Part shown: piece by piece, positions 30,086-38,954 of the stretch
Numbering within the stretch: the stretch's first letter is position 1
Layout of the letters: each line of letters opens with the position of its first letter
Assembly: GCF_020480685.1 (NCBI RefSeq)
Contig: NZ_JAJAFU010000004.1
Coordinates: 62,001-126,000, forward strand
Source: Deferrivibrio essentukiensis
GTDB lineage: Bacteria > Chrysiogenota > Deferribacteres > Deferribacterales > Deferrivibrionaceae
DNA length: 64,000 nt
Direction: 5' to 3'
Position numbers and translations under genes: made by a program
Notes under the pieces: model-generated
What the model saw: only the letters and a program-made list of their open reading frames with translations
Databases searched by the model: none
What the model was told of the DNA's origin: nothing

Positions 30086-30279
30086 TTTTTTTTATTGCCC
30101 ATAATCTGACTACACTATAAATCAGTACATTTTAAAAACTTCAACTTATATGTTACTGTTATGATATCACTCCCCCATTATTGCATAAAAATTTAGTATT
30201 TTTGTGCTGAAGATAGAAAAGATAATTTACCATGAAAGTACAAGGATGGGCGGAAAAAAGATATTCAAATATAAAAATA

Positions 30280-30313
30280 ATGGGTACCCCTGATTTACCC
30301 GGGAGGTACCCAT
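30280..30313 (-). terminator. Hairpin behind the AhpD-like gene, probable terminator
   Basis: A perfect 9-bp inverted repeat ATGGGTACC/GGTACCCAT separated by 16 bases, with a weak T-rich tail on the minus side (TTATTTTT). It lies between the convergent tRNA-Phe and the AhpD-like gene. The rest of 30086-30279 shows no gene I can support. Confidence 0.65.
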
Positions 30314-30334
30314 ATTAAAAGAAAATATTATAAA

Positions 30335-30853
30335 TTACAGTTTTAAAGCCTTTAAGACGGTGCCCATCTTAAGCATAGTGGTAGCATGATCAATTGCATC
30401 TAAAATATCAGAGTCAGTCCACCCTAATGCTCTTAATTGCTTAATGTCATCCTCACTAAAATCGTCAGGATTAAGGGTAGCTTTAGCAGCAGCTTTGACA
30501 AGCTCTTTTTCGTTTTGTTTAAGAGGAGCATTATCAAGATTATCCTTGAAAGCCTCGATAGCATTGCCCTCTAATCCAAATTTTTGCATCATTTGGGAGT
30601 TAAATATAACGCAGAAGTTGAATCCCAATTTGTTAGATATGAAAAGCCTCAAAACAGGGAAAAAAAGCTGTGAAATGTTAGGGTGAGTCATAATGTCTTG
30701 ATTTCTGGAAACGAGGTTTAGCAACATTTTTGGACTATTTGCTATGAGTTTCATATTGGGTGGCACAGCGCCAATCATTTTTTCGGTAGATTCGTATACT
30801 TCAGATAGTGTTACGTCAATCTCATTTTTTTCAAGTAATTTTAATAGTGGCAT
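30335..30853 (-). CDS. Carboxymuconolactone decarboxylase/AhpD-fold protein with degenerate redox motif
   Basis: 172 residues from the ATG at 30853, preceded by AGGAGG; an in-frame ATG 13 codons earlier has no ribosome site. The helical pattern of the AhpD/CMD family is present (FFPVLRLFISNKLGFNFCVIFNSQMM, GLEGNAIEAF, GWTDSDILDAIDHATTM). AhpD-type peroxidases carry CxxC at the start of the core helix; here the motif is FCVIFNS, so the second Cys is missing and peroxidase chemistry is doubtful. Monocistronic. Substrate unknown. Confidence 0.8.
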   Translation of the reverse strand: MPLLKLLEKNEIDVTLSEVYESTEKMIGAVPPNMKLIANSPKMLLNLVSRNQDIMTHPNISQLFFPVLRLFISNKLGFNFCVIFNSQMMQKFGLEGNAIEAFKDNLDNAPLKQNEKELVKAAAKATLNPDDFSEDDIKQLRALGWTDSDILDAIDHATTMLKMGTVLKALKL

Positions 30854-30924
30854 ATAATCCTCCTGCGAATTATTATTGTATTTATTTTTCATGTTACTAA
30901 AATATGATGCTATGTTAGTTATTT

Positions 30925-31110
30925 AGTTGGGACAAAAGACTTCAAATTTCCTAAGCTCTAAAGTTCAAAAGAAGTCTGTCCTTCGTCACTAAAGCCCCTA
31001 TTGGCTGATGTGGCTATCAAGCCACAGTCAAACGGGAGGTAGGACTTCCTAAATCCTGTCAGTATCAGCAATTGCACTTAAAGTCAATAAGCAGGCTTCC
31101 TTAACAATGT
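30925..31110 (+). other. Structured non-coding element of unknown identity
   Basis: In the 0.7 kb gap between the AhpD-like gene and the hydrogenase operon. Helix 1 is formed by GGACA+GACTTC (30930-30943, AAA bulge) and GAAGTC+TGTCC (30971-30981). Helix 2 is a perfect TGTGGCT-ATCA-AGCCACA hairpin (31009-31026), followed by an AAACGGGAGGTAGGACTTCCT segment. The frame 30967-31041 reads as a short peptide tail ending KPQSNGR and a stop. The look resembles the 3' end of an IS200/IS605 tnpB gene with its guide RNA, but that is a weak resemblance. The rest of the gap (31110-31577) is AT-rich and holds no supported gene. Confidence 0.4.
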
Positions 31111-31363
31111 ATTTTGAATTAGCACATCGATATAAACAATAAGCAGTTTTATTATTTTATAATTTATTCATGATTGTTACAAAATATCAAATATTGAAAA
31201 AAACTATAAAGTGAGCCTTTTTCAAGAAATACAGCCACATAGTCCTTTGTGAATATAATGCCATATAGTTGACTCAAAGTAAATTTGAAATGTTATATCA
31301 AGAGGTTACGGGATATATATGTAAAATAAAAGATAAAACAACGTATTAATGGAGGTTAACAAT

Positions 31364-31402
31364 ATGTTTTACTTATTATTTACAGAATATATAAAGTGTT
31401 AA
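31364..31402 (+). other. Twelve-codon reading frame with strong ribosome site, possible leader peptide
   Basis: GGAGG at 31351-31355 stands 8 bases before an ATG that opens a 12-codon frame (MFYLLFTEYIKC) ending at a TAA. It is about 175 bases upstream of the hydrogenase small-subunit start. It could be a leader peptide, a truncated gene start or chance; the ribosome site is the only evidence. Confidence 0.3.
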
Positions 31403-31577
31403 AGTCCAAAAAATTAAACAATCTGAAAAAAGTAAAACAAACTATATTATAGAACATTATGTTATTTTATAAACAAATAATAAATATAGTTTTTTTCTAT
31501 AATTTAAGTCTTGTCTTTTTTTGAAAATATTATTAATAAATTTTCCTTATAATTTTAATTGGTTTTGTGGAGGTGAT

Positions 31578-32663
31578 ATGAAGAGTATTGCAATCAATAG
31601 GCGAGACTTCATGAAGATATGTCTTCAAACGACCGCGTTGATGGGACTTCCTTACGGTTTTCATACCAAAGTGGCTGAAGCAGTGGAGAAAGAGAAGAAA
31701 CCAACCGTTGTTTGGTTGCACTATCAGGAATGTACCGGTTGCTCGGAGTCTTTGCTACGTTCAAATCATCCGGGAATTTCAGAATTGATATTAGACACAA
31801 TCTCTTTGGACTATCATGAGACACTTATGATAGGATCAGGACATCAGGCTGAAGAGTCACTTCATCATTCGGTATCCGAGAATAAAGGTAACTATATTTT
31901 GGTTGTAGAAGGGGCTATCCCTACTAAAGAATCCGGAATTTATTGCAAAGTTGGTGGTAAGACAGCAATGGAATCACTTGCTGAAATTAGTAAAAATGCA
32001 GCGGCAATAATATCAATTGGCACTTGTGCATCCTACGGTGGAATACAGGCTGTAGACCCTAATCCAACCGGTGCAGTTGGTGTAGGAGAATTAGTTAAAG
32101 ATAAACCGATTATTAATGTTCCGGGTTGTCCGCCCAATCCTTATAATTTTTTATCTGTTATATTTTATTATTTAACCTTCAAGAAATTTCCAAAACTTGA
32201 TGAACTGAATAGACCACAATTTGCATACGGCAGAAAAATTCATGAGCATTGTGAGAGAAGACCTCATTTCGATGCAGGCAGATTCGCTGAAGAGTATGGA
32301 GATGAAAACCACAAGGCAGGTTACTGTCTTTATAAGTTAGGATGCAAAGGTCCTGCAACATTTGCAAATTGTTCAGTATTGAGATTCAATGATGTTGGGG
32401 TGTGGCCAGTTTCAGTAGGTCATCCTTGTATAGGCTGTACCGAGCCATCAATCCTTTTTAATAAGCCTATTGCTGAGAAGGTCCAAATACATGATCCAAC
32501 CCCACCGGATACATATCCGACTACAGAAACAAAAGAGCGTGGCAAAGGTGCTGATCCCCTGACTACAGCAGCAGTCGGTGTAGTAGCAGGCGCTGCACTT
32601 GGTGCAGGTGCAGTATTATCAAAGAAGCTTCCTAAGGGGGAGGATAGTGAAAAAGAGGACTAG
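31578..32663 (+). CDS. hybO: NiFe hydrogenase small subunit (Hyb type, Tat-exported)
   Basis: 361 residues from the ATG at 31578, which has GGAGGTGAT in front of it. Tat signal NRRDFMKIC, then the proximal cluster ligands in QECTGCSESLL, GTCASYGG, VPGCPPNP, and the distal cluster region CLYKLGCKGP and HPCIGCTEP. The C-terminal hydrophobic segment TTAAVGVVAGAALGAGAVL is the membrane anchor. It carries three Fe-S clusters from the NiFe site toward the electron-transfer partner. First gene of an operon in the order of E. coli hybOABCD, so a membrane-bound group 1 uptake enzyme oriented to the periplasm. Confidence 0.96.
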   Translation: MKSIAINRRDFMKICLQTTALMGLPYGFHTKVAEAVEKEKKPTVVWLHYQECTGCSESLLRSNHPGISELILDTISLDYHETLMIGSGHQAEESLHHSVSENKGNYILVVEGAIPTKESGIYCKVGGKTAMESLAEISKNAAAIISIGTCASYGGIQAVDPNPTGAVGVGELVKDKPIINVPGCPPNPYNFLSVIFYYLTFKKFPKLDELNRPQFAYGRKIHEHCERRPHFDAGRFAEEYGDENHKAGYCLYKLGCKGPATFANCSVLRFNDVGVWPVSVGHPCIGCTEPSILFNKPIAEKVQIHDPTPPDTYPTTETKERGKGADPLTTAAVGVVAGAALGAGAVLSKKLPKGEDSEKED

Positions 32664-33549
32664 AAGAGAATTTTTAAAGACAACGGCAGGACTTATTGCC
32701 GGCACTACAGTCGCAAGTGTTGTAAATGTGGAGGCCAGCGATAAAAATTATACCAAGGATGATTCATATTCAATGCTTTATGATTCAACATTGTGTGTAG
32801 GTTGTAAAGCTTGTGTATCTGCATGCAAAAAGACCAACGGAATGCCACCGGTTAAAGGGGATTTTGACATTGAAGGTTTGTGGGATGCCCCTAAAGATTT
32901 GGATAGTAAAACCCGCACAATAATAAAGTTATATAAGGAAAATGAGGATAATTGGACGTATGTAAAGCAGCAATGTATGCACTGCGCAAAACCTTCTTGC
33001 GTTTCAGCTTGTCCAGTAAAAGCAATGAAACAAGATGAAAATGGTGTAACTTATTACAACCCTGAAGTTTGTATTGGTTGTCGCTATTGCCAGGTGGCTT
33101 GCCCTTTCAATATACCAAAATTTGAATGGGAGAAAACATTTCCAAAGATTGTTAAGTGCGATATGTGCAAATATACAAGTTTAAAAAGTAAAGGTGAGCC
33201 TGCTTGCACAGATGTATGCCCTGCTAAGGCGGTGATATTTGGGAAAAGAAAAGAGCTACTTGCTATTGCGAAAAGACGTTTGAAGGAAAATCCTGATAAG
33301 TATGTTAACCATATTTACGGCGAGCAAGAGGCAGGTGGCACTAATGTCTTGTATCTTGCATCTGCACAATTTGAAAAATTAGGTTTCCCAAAATTGGACA
33401 ATGCGTCTCCGGCTACATTTACAGAAAACATTCAACATACTGTCTACAAAGGCTTTGTCGCTCCCGTAGCACTTTATGCAACTTTATTTTTTGTTGCAGT
33501 CAAAAACAGAGAAAAGAGAGAAAAAGATAATGAAAGGGGGGATAAGTAA
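32647..33549 (+). CDS. hybA: Hydrogenase-associated 4Fe-4S ferredoxin, HybA-like
   Basis: 300 residues starting at GTG 32647, which overlaps the small-subunit gene by 17 bases and has GGGGGAGGATA before it. Tat signal RTRREFLKTTAGLIAG. Four ferredoxin cysteine groups: CVGCKACVSACKK, CMHCAKPSCVSACP, CIGCRYCQVACP and CDMCKY...CTDVCP, i.e. four 4Fe-4S clusters. A C-terminal hydrophobic stretch (VYKGFVAPVALYATLFFVAV) should anchor it in the membrane. It passes electrons from HybO to the HybB quinone module. Confidence 0.95.
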   Translation: MKKRTRREFLKTTAGLIAGTTVASVVNVEASDKNYTKDDSYSMLYDSTLCVGCKACVSACKKTNGMPPVKGDFDIEGLWDAPKDLDSKTRTIIKLYKENEDNWTYVKQQCMHCAKPSCVSACPVKAMKQDENGVTYYNPEVCIGCRYCQVACPFNIPKFEWEKTFPKIVKCDMCKYTSLKSKGEPACTDVCPAKAVIFGKRKELLAIAKRRLKENPDKYVNHIYGEQEAGGTNVLYLASAQFEKLGFPKLDNASPATFTENIQHTVYKGFVAPVALYATLFFVAVKNREKREKDNERGDK

Positions 33550-34793
33550 TGGCACATGAAAATGAATTTGTAACTATAGATAGAAAGATTATAACAAGAC
33601 CATTTTTGTTTTTATTGTCCATTGTTATTGTTGGATTTGTTTTTATTGTTATTCGTTATGTTAAAGGTATAGGAGCAGTATCAAATTTAAGTGACGGTTA
33701 TCCCTGGGGGATATGGATTGCATACGATGTAGCCACAGGTACAGCAATAGCCTGCGGTGGTTATGCAATGGCAATTTTAACTTATATAACAAACAAATGG
33801 AAATACCATAGTCTAATAAGGTCAGCATTGTTAACCAGCCTTTTTGGTTATGGATTGGCCGGCCTGTCAGTGACAATAGACTTAGGAAGATATTGGAATA
33901 TGTATAATTTGTTTATCCCTTCAAGATGGCAGTTTAATTCCGTAATGTTTGAAGTGGCTATGTGTGTAATGGCGTATACTTTAGTTTTATTTATTGAGTT
34001 TTTACCTGCAATCTTAGAAAAGATGAAAAGCAGAGATAATCGCTTGTCAAAATTAGCCGCATATATTTATCCGAAATTAAACAACATATTGATATTTTTC
34101 ATAGTGTTAGGAATAACTCTTCCTACTATGCACCAATCTTCATTAGGCTCAATGATGACAATAGCAACCCATAAATTACACCCTATATGGCATACAGGAT
34201 TTTTACCATTACTGTTTTTGATTAACTGTATTTACCTCGGATTTGCTGCGGTAATATTTGAATCTATATTGTCCTCATTTGGTTTTAATAGGAAATATGA
34301 AGTCAATGAGCTGTCGGGGGTAGCTAACATTATCCCTTGGCTGACTGTTGTTTGGGTATCAATAAGGATAGGAGACCTTATTTATAGGAAAGAGATTTCT
34401 GACGCTTTTAGCGGTGATTTTTATTCGGTAATGTTTTTGATAGAGTTTCTATTGATATTTATAGGCTCGATAATGCTGTTAAATGAAAAGATAAGAAAAT
34501 CTCCAAGATGGTTATTTATAACAGCGTGTTTGATACTATTTGGCGGTGGGTTATACCGAATGAATGTCTATATAATAGGTTTTAACCCAGGATACGGATG
34601 GAGATATTTCCCTTCATTCTCAGAATTTATGATAACTTTGGGGATAGTAGCCTTTGAAGTATTATTATATCTGATTTTTGTAAAAATGTTTCCGGTATTA
34701 CCTTCAGGGCACAATACCGAGGTAATTGTTACAGAAGAAGTTCTTGAAAAAAGTGAAAAAATGGCTGGGAGGCTTGAATGGCAAGAAAGATAA
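33549..34793 (+). CDS. hybB: Hydrogenase integral membrane subunit, HybB/NrfD-like
   Basis: 414 residues with about ten transmembrane helices, the NrfD/PsrC membrane family. Conserved features: SDGYPWGIWIAYDVATGTAIACGGYAMA near the N-terminus, TLPTMHQSSLGSMM and a C-terminal NVYIIGFNPGYGWRYFPSFSEF. It contacts the quinone pool without haem. Shares one base with the end of hybA and 16 bases with hybC, so the operon is tightly packed. Confidence 0.95.
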   Translation: MAHENEFVTIDRKIITRPFLFLLSIVIVGFVFIVIRYVKGIGAVSNLSDGYPWGIWIAYDVATGTAIACGGYAMAILTYITNKWKYHSLIRSALLTSLFGYGLAGLSVTIDLGRYWNMYNLFIPSRWQFNSVMFEVAMCVMAYTLVLFIEFLPAILEKMKSRDNRLSKLAAYIYPKLNNILIFFIVLGITLPTMHQSSLGSMMTIATHKLHPIWHTGFLPLLFLINCIYLGFAAVIFESILSSFGFNRKYEVNELSGVANIIPWLTVVWVSIRIGDLIYRKEISDAFSGDFYSVMFLIEFLLIFIGSIMLLNEKIRKSPRWLFITACLILFGGGLYRMNVYIIGFNPGYGWRYFPSFSEFMITLGIVAFEVLLYLIFVKMFPVLPSGHNTEVIVTEEVLEKSEKMAGRLEWQER

Positions 34794-36460
34794 CTATAGA
34801 CCCAATTACAAGGATAGAGGGGCACTTAAGAATCGATGTTGAGGTAAATGACGGCAAAGTGACTAATGCATGGTCTTCGGCACAGATGTGGAGAGGGATA
34901 GAAGTAATTCTAAAGGGGAAAGACCCAAGAGATGCTTGGGCATTTGCTCAGAGATTTTGCGGTGTATGTACTACGGTACACGCAATTGCGTCCATTAGAT
35001 CGGTTGAGAATGCTCTTAAGGTGGAAGTACCTCTTAATGCTCAATACATAAGAAATATACTTATCGCTCAACATTCTGTTCAAGATCATATAGTACATTT
35101 TTATCATTTATCGGCACTTGATTGGGTAGATATTGTGTCCGCATTGCAAGCGGATTGCAAAAAGGCTGCATATTTGGCTCAAAGTTTTTCGGATTGGCCT
35201 GGAAACAGTCAACAAGAGTTTGAAGCTGTTAAGGCAAAATTGAATGCCTTTGTACAAAATGGAAGACTTGGGATATTTGCCTCAGGATATTGGGGGCATA
35301 AAGCAATGAGACTTTCTCCTGAGCTTAATCTCATTTTGGCTACTCACTATTTAAAGGCATTGGACTATCAGCGAAAGGCAGCTCAAGCTGTTGCCATTCT
35401 CGGTGGTAAAAATCCCCATATACAAAATCTTTGCGTTGGCGGTGTAGCAACAGCGGTTAACGTAGATAACTTGGCGACACTAAATATGGAAAGACTGCTG
35501 TATCTGAAATCTTTGATGAAAGAAACGGCGGAATTTGTGGAAAAAGTTTATTTCCCTGATTTGGCAATTTTGGCAAATCATTACAGAGACTGGTTTAAAT
35601 ATGGGAATGGAGTGGATAATTATTTGGCAGTGCCCGAGTTTCCTCTTGATTCAAAGAGTGAGAAGTTTGAGCTTCCAGGCGGTGTTTTTTATGATGGCAA
35701 TATTAAACCATTTAGAATTATAAAAGACCATATGGATGAATATCTGATAAACTCTATAACCGAATCAATTGCACACTCATGGTATGTAGGTGAAGATAAA
35801 TTACATCCTTGGGATGGCGTGACTGAGCCAAACTATACAGATTTTCAGGCTGAAGGAAAATATTCCTGGTCAAAAGCCCCGCGTTTTAATGAAAAGCCTA
35901 TGGAAGTGGGCCCTGTTGCACAGCTTTTTGCCATTTATGCTTCGGACAATGAAGAGGCAAAGCAGATTATAAACGATAGTCTTTTAAGAATAGGGATTAA
36001 AATTAATGACTTACAATCAACTATGGGAAGACTCGTAGCAAGGGGTATTAGAGCCAAAATTATGTCAAAAATGTCATTAAAGTTTGTAGATAAGCTTATT
36101 GATAATTTGGCAAAAGGGGATAGTGAATATGCAAATCATACTAATATTCCTGAAGGTGAATTTAGGGGTGTTGGTTTTCATGAAGCTCCCCGCGGGACAC
36201 TATCACATTGGATAATTATAGAAGATAAAAAGATAAAAAACTATCAAGCTGTCGTACCATCAACATGGAATGCTTCACCGAGAGATGAAAAAGGGCTACT
36301 TGGGCCATACGAAGCATCACTTTTGGATAATCCTGTACATGACCCGGAAAAGCCACTTGAAGTATTAAGGACTATTCACTCTTTTGACCCTTGTATTGCT
36401 TGTGCTGTCCATACAATAGACCCGGAAGGGAAAGAGATTGTTAGAGTGAGAGTTTTATAG
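34778..36460 (+). CDS. hybC: NiFe hydrogenase large subunit
   Basis: 560 residues. Ni-binding motifs: L1 RFCGVCTTVHAI (two Cys) and L2 DPCIACAVH at the C-terminus, where the first Cys is an ordinary TGT, so this is a NiFe and not a NiFeSe enzyme. Maturation should remove the last 15 residues after the His of L2. N-terminal RITIDPITRIEGH is family-typical. It catalyses hydrogen oxidation in the periplasm together with HybO. Confidence 0.98.
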   Translation: MARKITIDPITRIEGHLRIDVEVNDGKVTNAWSSAQMWRGIEVILKGKDPRDAWAFAQRFCGVCTTVHAIASIRSVENALKVEVPLNAQYIRNILIAQHSVQDHIVHFYHLSALDWVDIVSALQADCKKAAYLAQSFSDWPGNSQQEFEAVKAKLNAFVQNGRLGIFASGYWGHKAMRLSPELNLILATHYLKALDYQRKAAQAVAILGGKNPHIQNLCVGGVATAVNVDNLATLNMERLLYLKSLMKETAEFVEKVYFPDLAILANHYRDWFKYGNGVDNYLAVPEFPLDSKSEKFELPGGVFYDGNIKPFRIIKDHMDEYLINSITESIAHSWYVGEDKLHPWDGVTEPNYTDFQAEGKYSWSKAPRFNEKPMEVGPVAQLFAIYASDNEEAKQIINDSLLRIGIKINDLQSTMGRLVARGIRAKIMSKMSLKFVDKLIDNLAKGDSEYANHTNIPEGEFRGVGFHEAPRGTLSHWIIIEDKKIKNYQAVVPSTWNASPRDEKGLLGPYEASLLDNPVHDPEKPLEVLRTIHSFDPCIACAVHTIDPEGKEIVRVRVL

Positions 36461-36461
36461 C

Positions 36462-36487
36462 GGGGAGTTTTTCTCCCCCCATTTTTT
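36462..36487 (+). terminator. Terminator-like hairpin between hybC and hybD
   Basis: GGGGAG, five T, CTCCCC, then CCA and a run of six T residues. It sits before the protease gene and could lower its transcription relative to the structural genes. Confidence 0.75.
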
Positions 36488-36504
36488 AATATAAGGGGTG
36501 ATAA

Positions 36505-36972
36505 TTGAGTAATATAGTTGTTTTCGGAGCTGGAAATATACTTTTGTCAGATGAAGGATTTGGAGTCCATTTTGCAAAATATTTTGAGGATAAATATAGT
36601 TTGCCTGAAAATGTCAGTATTTTTGATGCAGGGACTCTTGGAATTATGGCAATGCATATCATTGAAGAAGCAGATTATCTTTACATAGTTGATGTGATTA
36701 GTGTCAAAGGGAATCCGGGAGACATATTCATATATGACAAAGAAGATATTATGCTAAACAGGATTCCGACCAAAATGTCTCCTCATCAGATAGGTGTGCA
36801 GGAGGTCATGCTATTAAGTGACATAAGGGGTAAATTGCCAAAAGTTGTTAAATTGTTTGGGATAATACCTGAAAGTTTTGAGCCTGGCACATCTTTATCT
36901 AAAAACTTGGAAGAAAAACTACCAAAGCTCGCAGATATGATTTTGTCAGAAATTAAGAGTATAAGTTATTAA
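36505..36972 (+). CDS. hybD: Hydrogenase maturation protease
   Basis: 155 residues. HybD-type endopeptidase that removes the C-terminal tail of the large subunit after nickel insertion. Family motifs FGAGNILLSDEGFGVH (with the metal-binding Glu16), DAGTLG (Asp) and SPHQIGVQE (His) are present. Start is TTG with AAGGGG upstream; no ATG fits. Last gene of the operon, separated from hybC by a terminator-like hairpin. The accessory hyp genes needed for the Ni site are not in the window. Confidence 0.93.
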   Translation: MSNIVVFGAGNILLSDEGFGVHFAKYFEDKYSLPENVSIFDAGTLGIMAMHIIEEADYLYIVDVISVKGNPGDIFIYDKEDIMLNRIPTKMSPHQIGVQEVMLLSDIRGKLPKVVKLFGIIPESFEPGTSLSKNLEEKLPKLADMILSEIKSISY

Positions 36973-37047
36973 AGATAAATCTCAAATTGCTTAACAAGAA
37001 AGATTAGTCTTTATCATTTTTGGTATTCCGATCGTACTTTGCAGCAA

Positions 37048-37134
37048 TTAATTGTGCACCGGTGGGGGAGTCATTTTTTTTATTTTTTCAACATCTACAA
37101 ATTCAAAACAATCATTGCACCAATAAATTCTCAT
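37048..37134 (-). CDS. Possible small Cys-containing peptide
   Basis: 28-codon frame downstream of the AEC transporter gene, reading MRIYWCNDCFEFVDVEKIKK and ending PPPVHN. The CxxC start and acidic tail look like a zinc ribbon fragment. A TTG in frame 24 bases upstream would overlap the transporter stop and extend it to 36 residues. No Shine-Dalgarno is obvious, and the frame may be a decayed gene. The remaining part of the 36973-37147 gap is empty of supported features. Confidence 0.35.
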   Translation of the reverse strand: MRIYWCNDCFEFVDVEKIKKMTPPPVHN

Positions 37135-37147
37135 AGCAGGATTACCT

Positions 37148-38053
37148 TTAGGCAATTAGCTTGATTAAAAGTGTTAGAGTTATTCCTGAAAAGATTGTAG
37201 TAAAAAATATTATTGCAGCAATCAGATCCGGACTACGATTAAACTTAATTGCATACATCAAGGGCAAAATTGCCGATGGTCCTGAAGTCTGAATAAGTGC
37301 TACTTTTGCCTCAAGGTCGGTTATAGTAATGGCTTTGAGTGCAAAGAAGCTAATTAGTGGTGATAATGCAAGTCTGCAGAATACTGCAATAAGTATTATT
37401 GAGAAATAGCTTGCTTGAAATTTAATATTAGCAAGCTGTAACCCAAGTATAAAAATAAGCAGAGGGATCGCGGCTTGTGATAAAAGGGTAAGCCCTTTAT
37501 TGATACTTCCCGGTAGAGTTATTCCAAAATAAGAAAAAATCATTCCTATTATAAAAGCATGAAACAGCGGTATTGAAAATACATCTTTTAATATGTCTAC
37601 TATTCTGGACTTTCCGCTACTTAGGTAAATAGCAACGGTACTTAGCGAAATATTAAAGGTTATGAAATAGATAACCGAGTATGTTACTGCTTCTGGGCCA
37701 AAAGTAAAATATATTAATGGTAGCCCAAAGTTTCCTACATTTATCATTGAGATTGATAGCGCAAAGGGGGTCTTTGTGTTATCAGGGAATTTAAATATTT
37801 TTGCAATAATGTATCCCAACAAAATTAGGGATGCAGTTAACATACTCATAAAAATAAACGGCTTTGCAAGCTGGTCAAAAGTGATGTTGTGTTTTATTAG
37901 AGATTCAAAAACAAATATGGGGGCAAAAATTGTCAATGTCATATCTGTTATCTGTTTTATGTTTGGATTAAAGTTTTTGTTATAGAAGAATGCTATCCCT
38001 ATAATTAGAAAAAGAGGTAGCAGAGATTCGTTAAATATTATAAAAAATTCCAT
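37148..38053 (-). CDS. Auxin-efflux-carrier (AEC) family transporter
   Basis: 301 residues with about ten hydrophobic helices, the MleP/YfdV-like AEC group. Typical elements are MINVGNFGLPLIYFTFG in the fourth helix region, LSQAAIPLLIFILGLQL and TSGPSAILPLMYAI. Bacterial members export or take up organic acids such as malate or malonate; the substrate is not predictable. It begins one base after the xerC stop and closes a nine-gene minus-strand operon. Confidence 0.85.
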   Translation of the reverse strand: MEFFIIFNESLLPLFLIIGIAFFYNKNFNPNIKQITDMTLTIFAPIFVFESLIKHNITFDQLAKPFIFMSMLTASLILLGYIIAKIFKFPDNTKTPFALSISMINVGNFGLPLIYFTFGPEAVTYSVIYFITFNISLSTVAIYLSSGKSRIVDILKDVFSIPLFHAFIIGMIFSYFGITLPGSINKGLTLLSQAAIPLLIFILGLQLANIKFQASYFSIILIAVFCRLALSPLISFFALKAITITDLEAKVALIQTSGPSAILPLMYAIKFNRSPDLIAAIIFFTTIFSGITLTLLIKLIA

Positions 38054-38054
38054 T

Positions 38055-38954
38055 TTATCCTCTTTTTGAATAGGGATGAGCTACATCATATATTTTTAAT
38101 ATCTCAGATAGGTTTAAATGTGTGTATTTCTGTGTAGTGGAAAGGGATGAATGCCCCAAAAGGTGCTGAATAGTTCGAAGGTCAGCCCCATTTTCCAAAA
38201 GGTGGGTGGCAAATGTGTGCCTAAAATCATGAGGGCTATAGTCACAGGGAAGGCCTGCCATTTTAAGATATTTTTCAACAATACGTCGTACGCTTCTGTC
38301 AGTAAGCCTGGTGCCTAATTTATTAATAAATAAAGCTTCTGGGTTTTTTACCCCTTTTTTTGCCATCAAAATCCTCTTTTGCAAGTAATCCTGAATCATT
38401 TCAATATGGAAATAATCTAAAGGGAGGACTCTCTCCTTTTTCCCCTTCCCTTTAACCCGAATTCTAAGTCCATTAAAATCCACATCGTTGATATCTGTAA
38501 GTACGAGCTCCGAAACTCGCATTCCGGTGCCATAGAGCATTTCAAGAATAAGCGCATCACGCAAGCCGTCTGGGGTACTTCTGTCAGGTGTCTCAAGAAG
38601 ATTTAATATATCATCTATATTGAATACCTTAAATAGCTTTTGCTCTTTTTTAGGAAATCTTAAAAGTCTTGAAGGGTTATCTTGAATAAATCCCCTTTTT
38701 ACAAGAAAGTTGAAAAAAGACTTTAAGCAGGCAATCTTTCTTTCTATGGTAGATTTGCTTAACCCTTTTTCGTAAAGACTGTTTATAAACCCACGAAGGG
38801 TAAAATATGAAATTTCTGTTATTTCTTTGTTATCTTTAAGAAAAAGCATCAAATCATTAATATCGTTCAGATATGATTTAAGTGTATGCTGACTGTAACC
38901 TTTTTCAACTTGCAAAAAGACTGTAAATTTTGATATAGCCTCTTCCGCTTTCAT
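38055..38954 (-). CDS. xerC: Tyrosine recombinase XerC/XerD-like
   Basis: 299 residues, standard length for Xer recombinases that resolve chromosome dimers at dif. N-terminal SAM-like DNA-binding domain; catalytic residues Arg in GTGMRVSEL, His-x-x-Arg in HDFRHTFATHLL, His in LLGHSSLSTTQKYTH with the nucleophilic Tyr in QKYTH. Its start overlaps the trmFO stop (ATGA). Whether it is XerC or XerD cannot be settled, but the neighbour order trmFO-xer is typical for XerC-like genes. Confidence 0.93.
   Translation of the reverse strand: MKAEEAISKFTVFLQVEKGYSQHTLKSYLNDINDLMLFLKDNKEITEISYFTLRGFINSLYEKGLSKSTIERKIACLKSFFNFLVKRGFIQDNPSRLLRFPKKEQKLFKVFNIDDILNLLETPDRSTPDGLRDALILEMLYGTGMRVSELVLTDINDVDFNGLRIRVKGKGKKERVLPLDYFHIEMIQDYLQKRILMAKKGVKNPEALFINKLGTRLTDRSVRRIVEKYLKMAGLPCDYSPHDFRHTFATHLLENGADLRTIQHLLGHSSLSTTQKYTHLNLSEILKIYDVAHPYSKRG

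Noticed and set aside
30232-30318. 28-codon frame next to the tRNA-Phe gene
   Set aside because: No ribosome site and it runs through the terminator hairpin of the AhpD-like gene.
31100-31577. Sigma-54 promoter for the hydrogenase operon
   Set aside because: I found no TGGCAC-N5-TTGC pattern in this stretch.
36370-36460. Possible NiFeSe hydrogenase
   Set aside because: The first cysteine of the C-terminal nickel motif is an ordinary TGT codon, and the gene reads through without TGA.
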